DNA of 34,348 nt from an uncultured Actinomycetes bacterium (GTDB taxonomy: Bacteria; Actinomycetota; Actinomycetes; Mycobacteriales; Mycobacteriaceae), in contig CAIRCP010000220.1 of the NCBI GenBank assembly GCA_903877095.1, forward strand, positions 1-34,348, read 5' to 3'. Below are positions 8,129 to 18,104 of this stretch, in pieces. How positions within the stretch are numbered: the first letter of the stretch is position 1; each line of letters opens with the position of its first letter. The translations under genes and the position numbers were made by a program. The notes beneath the pieces are model-generated. The model did no database searches, had not been told where the DNA came from, and saw nothing but the letters and a program-made list of their open reading frames with translations.

Positions 8129-11100
8129 ATGGCCGCTTCCACCAACGACGATTCTGACACTCCGGCTGGGGCGGCTGTTCGCTTGTCCGGCCGTCACCGC
8201 CCGATCAGTGTTGATGGGGCGATGGTGTTTTCGGAGGGGTCGAGTTGTGCCCGCTATGTGGGTCGGGTGGGCGCAATGGCGGTAATCCTGGGTGTAGGTG
8301 CGGCTCTGGTGCCGGTGCCGGTGGCGTTTGCCGATACCCGCGGTTCGGGCGGGTCGTCGGGGTCCTCGGATGCGAGGACGTCGGAGTCGCCTTTGACGCA
8401 TGTGGCGACGCGGGGCGGGCCGCGGCCGGCGAGTTCGGCGCCTGCCCAGGCGCAGGTGCCGCAGGAGCGGCAGTCGGCGGTGGCCGTCCCGGAGGTGCCG
8501 GAGGCCGTTGATGATCCCGATTCCCTTGAGGCCCCGGAGCTCCCAGCCCCGGTGACGCCGGAAGCCCTGGAGCAAGGTCCGGTTCCGGTTCCGGGCGCGG
8601 GTGGTTCGCGGGGTGGTGGTTCGGCTGGGGTGCTGGACGGTTCGGCAACTGGCGGCGCCCCCGCGCTGCGGGGCGGCCGTGGGGATGGCGGGTCGTCGGC
8701 GTTCGTGGACGTTGCGGTGGAGGCGCGGGTGGCGCAAATTGCCGCGGCAGTCGGGGTCCCGCCCTCAGGTGCGGTAGGCGCGGCGGGGACCGCCCCGACC
8801 GAACCTGCCGTTCCGAAGCCGACCGGAGTGCTCATCGGCGCCAGGTCGATGTCGGTGTCGCCGCAGCCGGCGACGGCGACGGGCGGGTCGGTGACTTGGT
8901 TGGGCGCAAATTTCTTGTCGTGGTTGACCGGTGGCAGCACCGGCGGTGCGGCGGCCGGGCCGTTGGCGTGGACGGCGTTGGCGTTTACCCGGCGGGAGTT
9001 GAGCGGGACGGGAGTTTTGGCGTCGGCGGCGGCGACGACGACCAGTGGGGGGACCAGCGGTGGGCCGTTGGGGTTGGGGTCGTTGTTCGCGCCGAAGGCG
9101 GCGGTGGCGGGTGTGGATCCGGTGGCGTCGATTGTGCGGTTGTTCATCGGTGATGGCACCGCGGATCATCCGGACGCCGGGGTGTTGTGGGGTAGCGGCT
9201 ACAGCTTCACCAGTGCGGCGGATTGCCCGGCGGGGACGTGCCGGGGTGGTAACGCCGGGTTGCTGTATGGCAACGGCGGCAATGGTTTCCGTAGCGGCGA
9301 TGGTGGCGCGGCCGGTTGGTTGATCGGTGATGGTGGCCGTGGTGGAGACGGCGTGGCGGAGGTCAACGGCGGCTCGGGCGGCAATGGTGGCCGGGCTGGC
9401 TTATTGGTGGGCAACGGCGGCGCCGGCGGTAAGGGCGCGGCGGTCATCACTTACGGGGCCGGTCAGCAGATCGTGAAGGTGACGTTCGGTGCGGCCGGTG
9501 TGGGTGCCGCGGCCGGTGTGCTCTCGGGTAACGGCGGCGATGGTGGCAACGGTGCGGACGGTGTGCTGCCGGGTCAGGACGGCAGCGCCGGTGGTGATGG
9601 CGGTGATGCGCCGGGGCTGATCGGCAACGGCGGTAACGGTGGTACCGGCGGTAAGGGCGCGGACGGTGCGGCCGGGAAGAACGGGGCCACCCCGGGCGCG
9701 TCGGGTACGGCGGGGCAGGCCGGCGGTAACGGCGGTGCCGGCGGTAAGGGCGGTAAGGGCGGTCCGCAAGGCGGCAACGGCGGTAGCGGCGGCATCGGCG
9801 GTGCCGGCGGCATCGGCGGCGTGGGCGGTAACGGTGCGGCCGGCGCGGCCGGTCAGGCCGGTGGTGACGCCGGTGCCGGTGGCGCGGGCGGTAACGGCGG
9901 GGCGGGCGGCGCGTGGGGTGCTGCCGGTGGCGGCAAGGGGGATCTGCCGGGTAAGGCCGGCAACGGCGGTACGGGCGGCAGCGGGGGTGCCGCCGGTCTC
10001 GCCGGGGCCGGTGGCGCGGGGGTGACCGGCGCATCCGGCGCTACGGAGTCGCGCGATGGCGGGGCGGGCGGCAACGGCGGGGCCGGCGGTAACGGTGCGG
10101 CGGGCGGGGCCGCCGGTCTGGGGGGTGCCGGCACGCCCGGGTATCCGTCAGGGACCGGGGCGGGTAAGACTGGCGCGAACGGGGTGGCCGGGCGGGCCAG
10201 TATCGGTGGCGCCGGCGGTGCCGGCGGTGCCGGCGGTACCGGTTTCGATGCCGTAACGCTGAGCGACGGCAGCCGGGGCGGTGCCGGTGGCGCCGGTGGT
10301 GCCGGCGGTGGTGGAGGCAAAGCCGGAACCGGGGCGCTGCCGGTCAACGGCGTCACCGGCGGGGCGGGCGGGCGTGGGGGAACCGGCGGCGCCGCCGGCA
10401 ACGGGGCCGCCGGCGGGAACGGGACGGCCGGTACCCGCAACGGCTCCACCGGCGGGGCCGGCGGCAACGGTGGGACCGGCGGGGCCGGCGGTCTCGGCGG
10501 AACCGGTAGCACCTCGGCCACCTCGGGAGCGACCGGGCTGGCCGGATTGGGCGGCGCCGCAGGACGGGGTGGCAACGGCGGCAGCGGCTTTGATGCCGCC
10601 GCGCTGGCCGACGGCAGCCGCGGCGGCAACGCCGGTGCGGGCGGGGCCGGCGGTAACGGCGGAAACGCCGGTACCGGTGCGCTGCCCCAGGCCGGCGCCA
10701 GCGGCGGCCAGGGCGGCATCGGCGGTCTGGCCGGGCGCGGCGCCACCGGCACCCCCGGCGCCACGGGCACCCTCGCTTCCCGCGACGGCGGTGCCGGGGG
10801 TTCGGGCGGTTCGGGCGGCAACGGCGGTACCGGTGGGGCCGGCGGGGCCGGTGGAACAGGCAGCAAAGGCGGGGCCAGCGGTATCACCGGTGCGGAGGGA
10901 TCGGGCCGCGGCGGCGCCCAGGGTGGCGCCGGTGGCACTGGTGGCGCCGGGTTCAACGCCTCGGCGCTCAGCGATGGCAGCCGCGGCGGTAGCGGCGGTG
11001 CCGGTGGTGCCGGTGGCACCGGTGGCGCGGCGGGCACCGGGTCGGGTGCGGTGGCCGGTGGTGCCGGTGGTGTCGGCGGTGCCGGAGGTGCGGCCGGAAG

Positions 11101-14100
11101 GGGTGCCACCGGCGTCACGGGTGCAGCTGGGACGTCAGGTGCCCGTGACGGCGCCACCGGTGGCGCCGGTGGTTCGGGTGGTAACGGCGGTGCCGGTGGT
11201 GCCGGCGGTAGCGGCGGTGCGGGTGCCCGTGGCGGGTCGGTCGGCGTCTCGGGTGCCACCGGTGCGGGGGCTGCCGGTGGTACCGGTGGAGCCGGTGGTG
11301 CCGGTGGTCTGGGTTTTGACGCCCGCACGCTGAGAGATGGCAGCACGGGCGGCAGTGGCGGTGCCGGCGGTGTGGGTGGTGCCGGGGGCAAGGCGGGAAC
11401 CGGGTCGGGGGCGGCGGCCGGCGGCGCCGGCGGCAATGGTGGCTCCGGCCGATCGGCCGGTGGTGGGGCCGCCGGTGTCACGGGTGCGGCCGGGGCGGCT
11501 GATTCCCGCGACGGCGGCACCGGTGGCGCCGGTGGGGCGGGCGGTAATGGCGGCGGTGGCGGCGCCGGGGGTGCCGGGGGCGCCGGGAACGGTAAGGGTC
11601 CGACGGGGGCCACCGGTGCCGTTGGCGTGGCTGCGGGCGGTGGTGTCGGTGGTATCGGTGGTGTCGGCGGCGCCGGGTTCAGTGCGTCGGGTCTGACTGA
11701 TGGCAGCCGCGGCGGCAATGGTGGTGCCGGCGGCGTGGGCGGTGCCGGCGGTAAGGCCGGTCCGGTCTCCTCGATCGCGGTGGCCGGTGGTGTCGGTGGT
11801 GTCGGTGGTGGCGGTGGGGCGGCCGGCGCCGGTGCGACCGGTGTCACGGGTGCCGCCGGCACGAGCACTGCGCGCGATGGTGGCACCGGTGGGTCCGGCG
11901 GTGTTGGCGGTAACGGTGGCGCCGCGGGTGCCGGCGGTGCCGGCGGGGCGGGCGCCAACGGCGGTGCCACCGGAGCGGTGGGCGCCCAGGGCGCCGGCGG
12001 TGTCGGCGGTGTCGGTGGTGTCGGTGGAAAGGGCGGCGCCGGGTTCAACGCGTCCATGCTCGCCGATGGCAGTGCGGGCGGCACCGGTGGCACCGGTGGT
12101 GTCGGTGGTGCCGGTGGCAAGGCGGGTGCGGTGTCCTCCGGGGCGGCGGCCGGCGGCGCGGGTGGTCGTGGTGGTGCCGCCGGTGTCGGCGGGGCTGGGG
12201 CGACCGGTGTCGCGGGTAAGGCGGGTACCAGCAACGCGCCCGACGGCGGGGCCGGTGGCAAGGGCGGCAACGGCGGTGGCGGTGGCACCGGTGGCGCCGG
12301 TGGTGGCGGCGGTACGGGTGTTGGCGGCGGGGCCGGCGGGGCGGCCGGGATGCAAGGTGTCGGCGCTTCGGGCGGTGCAGCGGGCACCGGTGGCGCCGGT
12401 GGCGCCGGGTTCAACGCTTCGGGGCTGCGCGATGGCAGCCGGGGCGGTAACGGTGGTGTCGGTGGTGGCGGTGGCACCGGTGGCGCGGCGGGCACCGGGT
12501 CGGGTGCGGTGGCCGGTGGTAAGGGCGGGTCGGGCGGTATCGGTGGCGTGGCCGGCGGCGGTGCGTCCGGCGCCACCGGCAGCGTCGGGACCTTGGGCAG
12601 CCGTGACGGTGGTGCCGGTGGTGCCGGTGGTGGCGGCGGCAACGGTGGTGGCGGTGGTGCGGCCGGTGTCGGTGGCGCGGGAAGTGGCGGTGGCGCGGCG
12701 GGTGCTGCGGGCACAGCGGGTGCCGGGCGTGCCGGTGGTGCCGCGGGTAACGGTGGTGCCGGTGGAGCCGGGTTCAACGCCTCGGCGCTGCGCGATGGCA
12801 GCCGCGGCGGTAACGGTGGCACCGGTGGCGGCGGTGGTACCGGTGGCGCGGCGGGCAGCGGAACCGGTGCGCCAGTCGGCGGGAAGGGCGGGGCCGGCGG
12901 CGTCGCAGGCAGCGGTGGCGGCGGCGCATCGGGTGTGCCGGGTGCTGATGCCACCGCTTCATTGGCGGCGACCAACGGCGGTACCGGTGGTGCCGGCGGC
13001 AGCGGCGGGACCGGCGGTACGGGCGGAAGCGGTGGCACATCGACGCCGGGAACCGGCGGGGCGGCGGGGCCCGGCGGCGCTGGCGGCAACGCGGCCCGCG
13101 GCGGTAACGGCGGTAACGGCGGTAACGGCGGTAACGGCAATGCCACCTTCACCGGCGCAGGCACCGGCGGTAACGGCGGCAATACCGGCACCGCGGGCAG
13201 CGGTGGCGCTGCCGGAATCGGCGGGGTCGGCGGCGTCGGCAACGGCGCGGCGGGCCCGGCGGGGTCGGGCGGTGCCACCGCCACCGCCGGCAGCCGCGGC
13301 AACGACGGCAAACCCGGCAACGGCGGGGTGAACCTGCTCACCCAACTCAACTTCGATGATGCAAGCTTGACGCCTCCAGGGTGGGCCATCGGCGCTCAGC
13401 TCGGGGGCAGTGTCTCCGTGTCAACCGATACCAGCGCCAACCTCAACGGCAGTGCTGGCAGTCTCAAGGCAGAATATCCCGGAGCGGATCAAGGCATTTA
13501 TGCCTGGGCGCACTTTGCAGTCCCACCAAACACCCGCGAGGTTTTTATCGACTTCTGGGCCAAGATGCCTCGTGCCAAGCACGGCCTGAAATTCGTAAAG
13601 ATATTCGGCGGCAACCCCTGCGCTAACGGCGAATGTATTTCCGGTGAAGGCGTGGGCTACGCCAACACCACTTTCGGCATTGATTACGGCGGTCACGGCG
13701 AAGACGGATCGATGGACCAGGTTTCTTTCGGAGATGGCAGCGCAAAAGACAACGATACCGGCAGTGTCATCAATTTCAGCGGGGAGTATCCGGGGTGGAT
13801 AGGCCGGTCGTTCGGAACTGCGACGGTGTTAACTCCGCAGAACAAAGATTGGGCCGCAGCGAACTGGGGTGACAGTTGGCATCATTTCAAACTGCATGTG
13901 AAATACAACTCGGGAACCACTGCGCAGGACGAAAAGGCCGATGGCGAATACTCCGTCGAAATCGATGGCGTCAAGTATGTGGAGGCTAAAGGGTTGTTCA
14001 ACCGGCACCCTTCCAATCTGCCCATCGATCGAGTTACGTTTTTTGACTGGACGCAGAACAATACGCAACCCTTCGAAGTCTGGCTGGATGACATTCGCAT

Positions 14101-14128
14101 ATCCACGGGTGGTTTTGTGTCGACGTAA
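8129..14128 (+). CDS. Exported PGRS-repeat protein without PE domain, with a C-terminal jelly-roll-like domain
   Basis: A 1999-residue protein. There is no PE or PPE domain; instead residues 1-43 form a long polar leader followed by a hydrophobic stretch (about 47-66) ending in VAFA|DT, a likely extended signal peptide. Residues 70-240 are Pro/Ala/Glu-rich. Residues 277-290 ([14 protein letters not shown]) and about 335-400 ([24 protein letters not shown]) resemble linkers of other exported mycobacterial PGRS proteins. Residues ~400-1733 are GGxGG repeats organised in ~121-residue modules. The final ~265 residues (from about 13331) are non-repetitive, Trp/Asp/Asn-rich and end with [10 protein letters not shown] and [11 protein letters not shown], reminiscent of polysaccharide-lyase or concanavalin-like beta-sandwich domains; activity unknown. 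The ATG at 8129 has GAGAGGA upstream; an in-frame GTG at 8060 has none. Probably surface-exposed. Internal long frames on the other strand are by-products of the Gly-rich composition. Confidence 0.85.
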   Translation: MAASTNDDSDTPAGAAVRLSGRHRPISVDGAMVFSEGSSCARYVGRVGAMAVILGVGAALVPVPVAFADTRGSGGSSGSSDARTSESPLTHVATRGGPRPASSAPAQAQVPQERQSAVAVPEVPEAVDDPDSLEAPELPAPVTPEALEQGPVPVPGAGGSRGGGSAGVLDGSATGGAPALRGGRGDGGSSAFVDVAVEARVAQIAAAVGVPPSGAVGAAGTAPTEPAVPKPTGVLIGARSMSVSPQPATATGGSVTWLGANFLSWLTGGSTGGAAAGPLAWTALAFTRRELSGTGVLASAAATTTSGGTSGGPLGLGSLFAPKAAVAGVDPVASIVRLFIGDGTADHPDAGVLWGSGYSFTSAADCPAGTCRGGNAGLLYGNGGNGFRSGDGGAAGWLIGDGGRGGDGVAEVNGGSGGNGGRAGLLVGNGGAGGKGAAVITYGAGQQIVKVTFGAAGVGAAAGVLSGNGGDGGNGADGVLPGQDGSAGGDGGDAPGLIGNGGNGGTGGKGADGAAGKNGATPGASGTAGQAGGNGGAGGKGGKGGPQGGNGGSGGIGGAGGIGGVGGNGAAGAAGQAGGDAGAGGAGGNGGAGGAWGAAGGGKGDLPGKAGNGGTGGSGGAAGLAGAGGAGVTGASGATESRDGGAGGNGGAGGNGAAGGAAGLGGAGTPGYPSGTGAGKTGANGVAGRASIGGAGGAGGAGGTGFDAVTLSDGSRGGAGGAGGAGGGGGKAGTGALPVNGVTGGAGGRGGTGGAAGNGAAGGNGTAGTRNGSTGGAGGNGGTGGAGGLGGTGSTSATSGATGLAGLGGAAGRGGNGGSGFDAAALADGSRGGNAGAGGAGGNGGNAGTGALPQAGASGGQGGIGGLAGRGATGTPGATGTLASRDGGAGGSGGSGGNGGTGGAGGAGGTGSKGGASGITGAEGSGRGGAQGGAGGTGGAGFNASALSDGSRGGSGGAGGAGGTGGAAGTGSGAVAGGAGGVGGAGGAAGRGATGVTGAAGTSGARDGATGGAGGSGGNGGAGGAGGSGGAGARGGSVGVSGATGAGAAGGTGGAGGAGGLGFDARTLRDGSTGGSGGAGGVGGAGGKAGTGSGAAAGGAGGNGGSGRSAGGGAAGVTGAAGAADSRDGGTGGAGGAGGNGGGGGAGGAGGAGNGKGPTGATGAVGVAAGGGVGGIGGVGGAGFSASGLTDGSRGGNGGAGGVGGAGGKAGPVSSIAVAGGVGGVGGGGGAAGAGATGVTGAAGTSTARDGGTGGSGGVGGNGGAAGAGGAGGAGANGGATGAVGAQGAGGVGGVGGVGGKGGAGFNASMLADGSAGGTGGTGGVGGAGGKAGAVSSGAAAGGAGGRGGAAGVGGAGATGVAGKAGTSNAPDGGAGGKGGNGGGGGTGGAGGGGGTGVGGGAGGAAGMQGVGASGGAAGTGGAGGAGFNASGLRDGSRGGNGGVGGGGGTGGAAGTGSGAVAGGKGGSGGIGGVAGGGASGATGSVGTLGSRDGGAGGAGGGGGNGGGGGAAGVGGAGSGGGAAGAAGTAGAGRAGGAAGNGGAGGAGFNASALRDGSRGGNGGTGGGGGTGGAAGSGTGAPVGGKGGAGGVAGSGGGGASGVPGADATASLAATNGGTGGAGGSGGTGGTGGSGGTSTPGTGGAAGPGGAGGNAARGGNGGNGGNGGNGNATFTGAGTGGNGGNTGTAGSGGAAGIGGVGGVGNGAAGPAGSGGATATAGSRGNDGKPGNGGVNLLTQLNFDDASLTPPGWAIGAQLGGSVSVSTDTSANLNGSAGSLKAEYPGADQGIYAWAHFAVPPNTREVFIDFWAKMPRAKHGLKFVKIFGGNPCANGECISGEGVGYANTTFGIDYGGHGEDGSMDQVSFGDGSAKDNDTGSVINFSGEYPGWIGRSFGTATVLTPQNKDWAAANWGDSWHHFKLHVKYNSGTTAQDEKADGEYSVEIDGVKYVEAKGLFNRHPSNLPIDRVTFFDWTQNNTQPFEVWLDDIRISTGGFVST
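10241..13132 (+). repeat. Eight tandem ~121-residue PGRS super-repeats
   Basis: The signature GF[ND]AxxLxDGSRGG recurs with its first Gly codon at 10241, 10586, 10949, 11312, 11675, 12041, 12407 and 12770. The spacings are 345, 363, 363, 363, 366, 366 and 363 bp, all multiples of three. Within each unit a TGSGA.AGG segment is followed by a GA[TS]G..GA.. segment and then by a [SA]RDGGxGG segment at similar distances. The units therefore look like successive duplications of one ~121-residue module, not random GGX repeats. The last unit is degenerate towards its end. Confidence 0.85.
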
Positions 14129-14206
14129 AGCGCCAAGCCGCCACCGCGGCGGGTCGGGTGAAGTGCCGGAAACCGGTGACGAATCCGCTGCCGAGGCAGA
14201 AAGTGC

Positions 14207-14221
14207 ATGTGGTGTCCACAT
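14207..14221. promoter_or_regulatory. 15-bp palindrome upstream of the MoxR gene
   Basis: ATGTGG-TGT-CCACAT has perfect 6-bp arms around a 3-bp centre, about 70 bp upstream of the -10 element of the MoxR/VWA pair and 79 bp after the PGRS stop. It could be an operator; no known consensus is recognised. Confidence 0.35.
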
Positions 14222-14288
14222 ACATGACGAGATCCTGTCAAAACAGCCCGTAAGCCCGCGGACCCGGGCGGCCACTCGACAGCAGTCG

Positions 14289-14301
14289 TAGCGTGGAGGC
14301 C
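14289..14301 (+). promoter_or_regulatory. Leaderless promoter -10 element for the MoxR gene
   Basis: TAGCGT (14289-14294) fits TANNNT and ends 7 nt before the GTG at 14302, the same spacing as at purN and moaB2. This supports leaderless initiation at 14302 and decides against the in-frame GTG at 14293, which would lie inside the -10 element. Confidence 0.5.
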
Positions 14302-15699
14302 GTGACTGTCGACCCGAACGAAAGCCGCCCGTCCGACCTGCCCCGCACGCTCGGCGAGCTGCGCGCCTCCGGTCACCATGAGCGCAGCGTCAAGCAGGAG
14401 ATCCGGGATAACCTGCTGAGCGCGCTCGCCCAGGGTGAGGACGTGTGGCCCGGGATCTTCGGCTTCTCCGACACCGTGCTGCCGCAACTGGAACGTGCGC
14501 TGATCGCCGGGCACGACGTGGTTCTGCTCGGCGAGCGCGGCCAGGGCAAGACCCGGCTGCTGCGGTCACTGGTGAATCTGCTCGACGAGTGGACGCCGGT
14601 GATCGACGGCGCCGAACTCGGTGAGCATCCGTACTCGCCGATCACCCCGGCCTCGATCCGCCGGGCCGCCGAACTCGGCGACGATCTGCCGATCGCGTGG
14701 CGGCACCGCAGCCAGCGCTACACCGAGAAGCTGGCCACCCCCGACACCAGCGTCGCCGACCTCGTCGGTGACATCGACCCGATCAAGGTGGCCGAGGGCC
14801 GCACCCTAGGCGATCCCGAGACCATCGCTTTCGGACTCATCCCGAGGTCGCACCGCGGCATCGTCGCGGTCAACGAACTGCCCGACCTCGCCGAGCGCAT
14901 CCAGGTGTCCATGCTCAACGTCATGGAGGAACGCGACATCCAGGTGCGGGGCTACACCTTGCGGTTGCCGCTGGACGTACTCGTCGTGGCCAGCGCCAAT
15001 CCCGAGGACTACACCAACCGCGGCCGCATCATCACCCCGCTCAAGGACCGGTTCGGGGCCGAGATCCGCACCCACTACCCGCGTGACCTAGACGCCGAGG
15101 TCGGCGTCATCGGTCAGGAGGCGCACCTGACCGCGGCGGTGCCGACCTATCTGCTGCAGGTCATCGGGCGATTCACCAGACTGTTGCGGGAATCGCATTC
15201 GGTGGACCAACGGTCCGGGGTTTCGGCCCGGTTCGCCATCGCCGCCGCCGAGACCGTCGCCGCGTCGGCCCGGCACCGCGGCGCCGTCCTGGGCGAGAAC
15301 GAACCGGTGGCCCGGGTGGTGGATCTGGGCACGGTGATCGACGTACTGCGCGGCAAGCTGGAGTTCGAGTCCGGCGAGGAGGGCCGCGAACTGGCGGTGC
15401 TGGAGCACCTGCTGCGCCGGGCGACCGCTGACACCGCACAGAAAGCCTTGGGCGGCATCGACGTCGGTCCACTGGTGGCCGCGGTCGAGAAGTCGACGGT
15501 GACGACGGGTGAACAGATATCGGCCAAGGACGTGCTCGCGGCGCTGCCGGATCTGCCGGTGATCGACAAGATCGCGACGCGTCTGGAGGCGCGCAGCGAA
15601 GGAGAGCGCGCCGCAGCGCTGGAATTGGCGCTCGAAGCCCTCTATCTCGCCAAGAAGATCGACAAGAACACCGACGACGGGGAAACCGTCTATGGCTAG
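14302..15699 (+). CDS. MoxR-type AAA+ ATPase (magnesium chelatase-like)
   Basis: A 465-residue AAA+ ATPase matching Rv0958. The Walker A motif is GERGQGKTRLL (near residue 75), a Walker B-like acidic segment lies in RGIVAVNELPDLAERIQ, sensor-1 is in VVASANPEDYTNRGR, and the arginine finger region is LKDRFGAEIRTHYP. Proteins of this family resemble the ATPase subunits of magnesium chelatase but usually act with VWA-domain partners as chaperone or remodelling complexes, not in chlorophyll synthesis. The stop codon overlaps the start of the VWA gene by 8 bp, so the pair is translationally coupled. Start chosen from the leaderless -10 spacing; GTG 14293 is the alternative. Confidence 0.9.
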   Translation: MTVDPNESRPSDLPRTLGELRASGHHERSVKQEIRDNLLSALAQGEDVWPGIFGFSDTVLPQLERALIAGHDVVLLGERGQGKTRLLRSLVNLLDEWTPVIDGAELGEHPYSPITPASIRRAAELGDDLPIAWRHRSQRYTEKLATPDTSVADLVGDIDPIKVAEGRTLGDPETIAFGLIPRSHRGIVAVNELPDLAERIQVSMLNVMEERDIQVRGYTLRLPLDVLVVASANPEDYTNRGRIITPLKDRFGAEIRTHYPRDLDAEVGVIGQEAHLTAAVPTYLLQVIGRFTRLLRESHSVDQRSGVSARFAIAAAETVAASARHRGAVLGENEPVARVVDLGTVIDVLRGKLEFESGEEGRELAVLEHLLRRATADTAQKALGGIDVGPLVAAVEKSTVTTGEQISAKDVLAALPDLPVIDKIATRLEARSEGERAAALELALEALYLAKKIDKNTDDGETVYG

Positions 15700-17656
15700 C
15701 CGCGACCGGCGCTATTCCACTTACAGCGGCGGGCCCGATCCTCTGGCTCCGCCGGTGGACCTTCGCGAGGCGCTGGAGCAGATCGGCCAGGACGTTATGG
15801 AGGGTGCCTCGCCCCGCCGGGCGCTGCAGGAACTGCTGCGCCGGGGCAATAAGAATCTCAAGGGTGCCGACCGGTTGGCGGCCGAGGTGAACCGCCGGCG
15901 CCGGGAGCTGTTGTCCCGCAACAACCTTGACGGGACGCTGCAGGAGATCAAGAAGCTGCTCGATGACGCGGTGCTCGCCGAGCGCAAAGAACTGGCCCGA
16001 GCCCTCGACGACGACGCCCGCTTCGCCGAGATGCAGATCGAGGCGCTCTCACCGTCGCCGGCCAAGGCCGTGCAGGAATTGTCCGAATACACCTGGCGCA
16101 GTCCGGAGGCCAAGCAGAAGTACGACCAGATCAAGGATCTGCTCGGCCGGGAAATGCTCGACCAGCGGTTCGCCGGGATGAAGCAGTCGCTGGAGAACGC
16201 GACCGACGAGGACCGTCAGGCCGTCAACGAGATGCTCAACGATCTCAACGAGTTGCTCGACAAGCACTCACGGGGACAGGACACCCCCCAAGATTTCCAG
16301 GACTTCATGGCCAAGCACGGCCGGCACTTTCCGGAGAACCCGCGCAACGTTGAGGAACTGCTCGACTCGCTGGCCAAACGGGCGGCGGCCGCCCAGCGGT
16401 TCCGTAACAGCCTCAGCCCCGAGCAGCGCGCGGAGCTGGATGCCTTGGCGCAACAGGCTTTTGGCTCACCGCAGCTGATGGATTCGCTGAGCCGGCTGGA
16501 CTCGCACCTGCGGGCCGCCCGGCCGGGGGAGGACTGGGACGGTTCGGCGGAGTTCACCGGCGACAACCCGCTGGGCATGGGCCAGGGCGCCCAGGCGCTG
16601 GCCGACCTCGGCGAATTGGAGCAGCTGGCCGAGCAGCTGTCGCAGAGCTATCCGGGCGCCACCATGGACGACGTCGACCTCGACGCGCTGGCCCGCCAGC
16701 TCGGGGACCAGGCGGCCGTGGACGCCCGTACGCTGGCCGAACTGGAACGCGCCCTGATGAACCAGGGCTTCCTGGACCGCGGTTCGGACGGCAAGTGGCG
16801 GCTCTCGCCCAAGGCGATGCGCCAGCTGGGTCAGGCCGCGTTGCGTGATGTGGCACAACAACTTTCCGGCCGGCACGGCGAGCGGGAAACCCGGCGAGCC
16901 GGCGCGGCGGGGGAGCTGACCGGGGCCACCCGGGCGTGGGAGTTCGGCGACACCGAGCCGTGGAACGTGACCCGGACGATCACCAATGCCGTCCTGCGGC
17001 GCGCCGGGGAATCCAGCGGGGGCCCGCTCCGGATCGCCGTCGACGACGTCGAGGTCTCCGAGACTGAAACCCGCACCCAGGCGGTCGTCGCGCTGCTGGT
17101 GGACACGTCGTTCTCGATGGTGATGGAGAACCGTTGGCTGCCGATGAAGCGGACCGCGCTGGCGCTCAACCATCTGGTGAGCACCCGGTTCCGCTCGGAT
17201 GCCTTGCAGATCATCGCCTTCGGCCGTTATGCGCGCACGGTGAGCGCGGCCGAACTGACCGGCCTGGAAGGCGTCTACGAGCAGGGCACCAACCTGCATC
17301 ACGCCCTGGCGCTGGCCGGCCGGCACCTGCGGCGCCACCCCAACGCACAGCCGGTCGTACTGATCGTCACCGACGGTGAGCCCACCGCGCATCTGGAGGA
17401 TTACGACGGCCGCGGATCGCGGGTGTTCTTTGACTACCCGCCACACCCGCGGACCATTGCGCACACGGTTCGCGGGCTCGACGAGGTGGCTCGGCTGGGG
17501 GCGCAGGTGACCATCTTCCGTCTCGGTGATGACCCGGGACTGGCCCGGTTCATCGACCAGGTGGCCCGCAGGGTCGAAGGGCGGGTGGTGGTACCGGGTC
17601 TGGACGGGCTGGGCGCTGCGGTGGTCGGCGACTATCTGCGGTCGCGGCGGCGCTGA
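15692..17656 (+). CDS. VWA-domain protein, partner of the MoxR ATPase
   Basis: A 654-residue protein matching Rv0959. Residues 1-430 are mainly charged and predicted helical (many Glu/Arg/Leu/Gln stretches), with no enzymatic motif. The C-terminal ~190 residues form a von Willebrand A domain with an intact metal-ion adhesion site: DTSFSM (DxSxS, near residue 470), a conserved Thr in EQGTNLHHAL and Asp in VTDGEPT. Such proteins bind targets through the MIDAS and are remodelled by the cognate MoxR ATPase encoded just upstream with an 8-bp overlap. No signal peptide or membrane segment, so cytoplasmic. Target unknown. Confidence 0.9.
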   Translation: MASRDRRYSTYSGGPDPLAPPVDLREALEQIGQDVMEGASPRRALQELLRRGNKNLKGADRLAAEVNRRRRELLSRNNLDGTLQEIKKLLDDAVLAERKELARALDDDARFAEMQIEALSPSPAKAVQELSEYTWRSPEAKQKYDQIKDLLGREMLDQRFAGMKQSLENATDEDRQAVNEMLNDLNELLDKHSRGQDTPQDFQDFMAKHGRHFPENPRNVEELLDSLAKRAAAAQRFRNSLSPEQRAELDALAQQAFGSPQLMDSLSRLDSHLRAARPGEDWDGSAEFTGDNPLGMGQGAQALADLGELEQLAEQLSQSYPGATMDDVDLDALARQLGDQAAVDARTLAELERALMNQGFLDRGSDGKWRLSPKAMRQLGQAALRDVAQQLSGRHGERETRRAGAAGELTGATRAWEFGDTEPWNVTRTITNAVLRRAGESSGGPLRIAVDDVEVSETETRTQAVVALLVDTSFSMVMENRWLPMKRTALALNHLVSTRFRSDALQIIAFGRYARTVSAAELTGLEGVYEQGTNLHHALALAGRHLRRHPNAQPVVLIVTDGEPTAHLEDYDGRGSRVFFDYPPHPRTIAHTVRGLDEVARLGAQVTIFRLGDDPGLARFIDQVARRVEGRVVVPGLDGLGAAVVGDYLRSRRR

Positions 17657-18104
17657 TTCCGGGTGTGTTGGGGCCGGTTGTCCTGGCCAATCCGGCTAGG
17701 TGCCATTGCTCCAACCGCCGTTATCAAACGGTTATCCAGTGTTCATACCGGCTGCGGGTGCAATGCGCGAGGTTTGCTGACGGCTAAGGGCTTCGAATCC
17801 GCCCGCCGCGTTCGCTAACAGCGAATTTGGCATGCTGGCAAACATCTCAACACTGGCGAAAGCCTGAGAAAGGGATGACAGAATTCCTATAACCGCCTGA
17901 TAGGGGCGCTCAGCCGGGCCGGCGGCGAGGAAAACTGCCCGCTCGCTGATCAGCCCGCAAAAGCGCCTGAACTGGACAGCCGTCAAATCTGCATGAGTGA
18001 TTTGCTCATCGGCAAACCTGCCCGTACTATGGCGGAGGCCATCTAGGATGGAGCTCAGCAAAGCGTGACCCGCTAAGCCGGCGGGCCGAACCTAAGGAAC
18101 GATC
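17657..18104. other. 448-bp intergenic region
   Basis: No convincing gene. Composition is visibly less GC-rich than the neighbours between about 17720 and 18040. The right end carries the promoter of the exported protein gene at 18002-18030. A short TCGCT-AAC-AGCGA hairpin sits near 17812. No T-rich terminator is seen after the VWA gene. A 109-codon frame on the minus strand (17732-18061) has only a TTG start and no ribosome binding site. Confidence 0.6.
18002..18030 (+). promoter_or_regulatory. SigA-type promoter for the exported protein gene
   Basis: TTGCTC (18002-18007) and TACTAT (18025-18030) are separated by 17 bp, the ideal spacing for a housekeeping promoter. Transcription would start near 18037, giving a leader of about 68 nt that contains the AAGGAA ribosome binding site of the gene at 18105. 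Confidence 0.55.

Noticed and set aside
13100..13138. Short tandem GCGGTAACG-type 9-bp repeat
   Set aside because: Four copies of a Gly-Gly-Asn coding unit inside the PGRS region; ordinary for this sequence type and not a CRISPR or independent element.
9853..13389. Minus-strand open frame of 1178 codons, Pro/Ala-rich
   Set aside because: It is the exact shadow of the Gly-rich PGRS coding region (GGC/GGT on one strand reads as Pro/Ala codons on the other) and has no independent start signal.
17732..18061. Minus-strand frame of 109 codons in the 448-bp gap
   Set aside because: Only a TTG start, no ribosome binding site, overlaps the promoter of the downstream gene, and the product matches nothing I know. 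A conserved homologue would reverse this.
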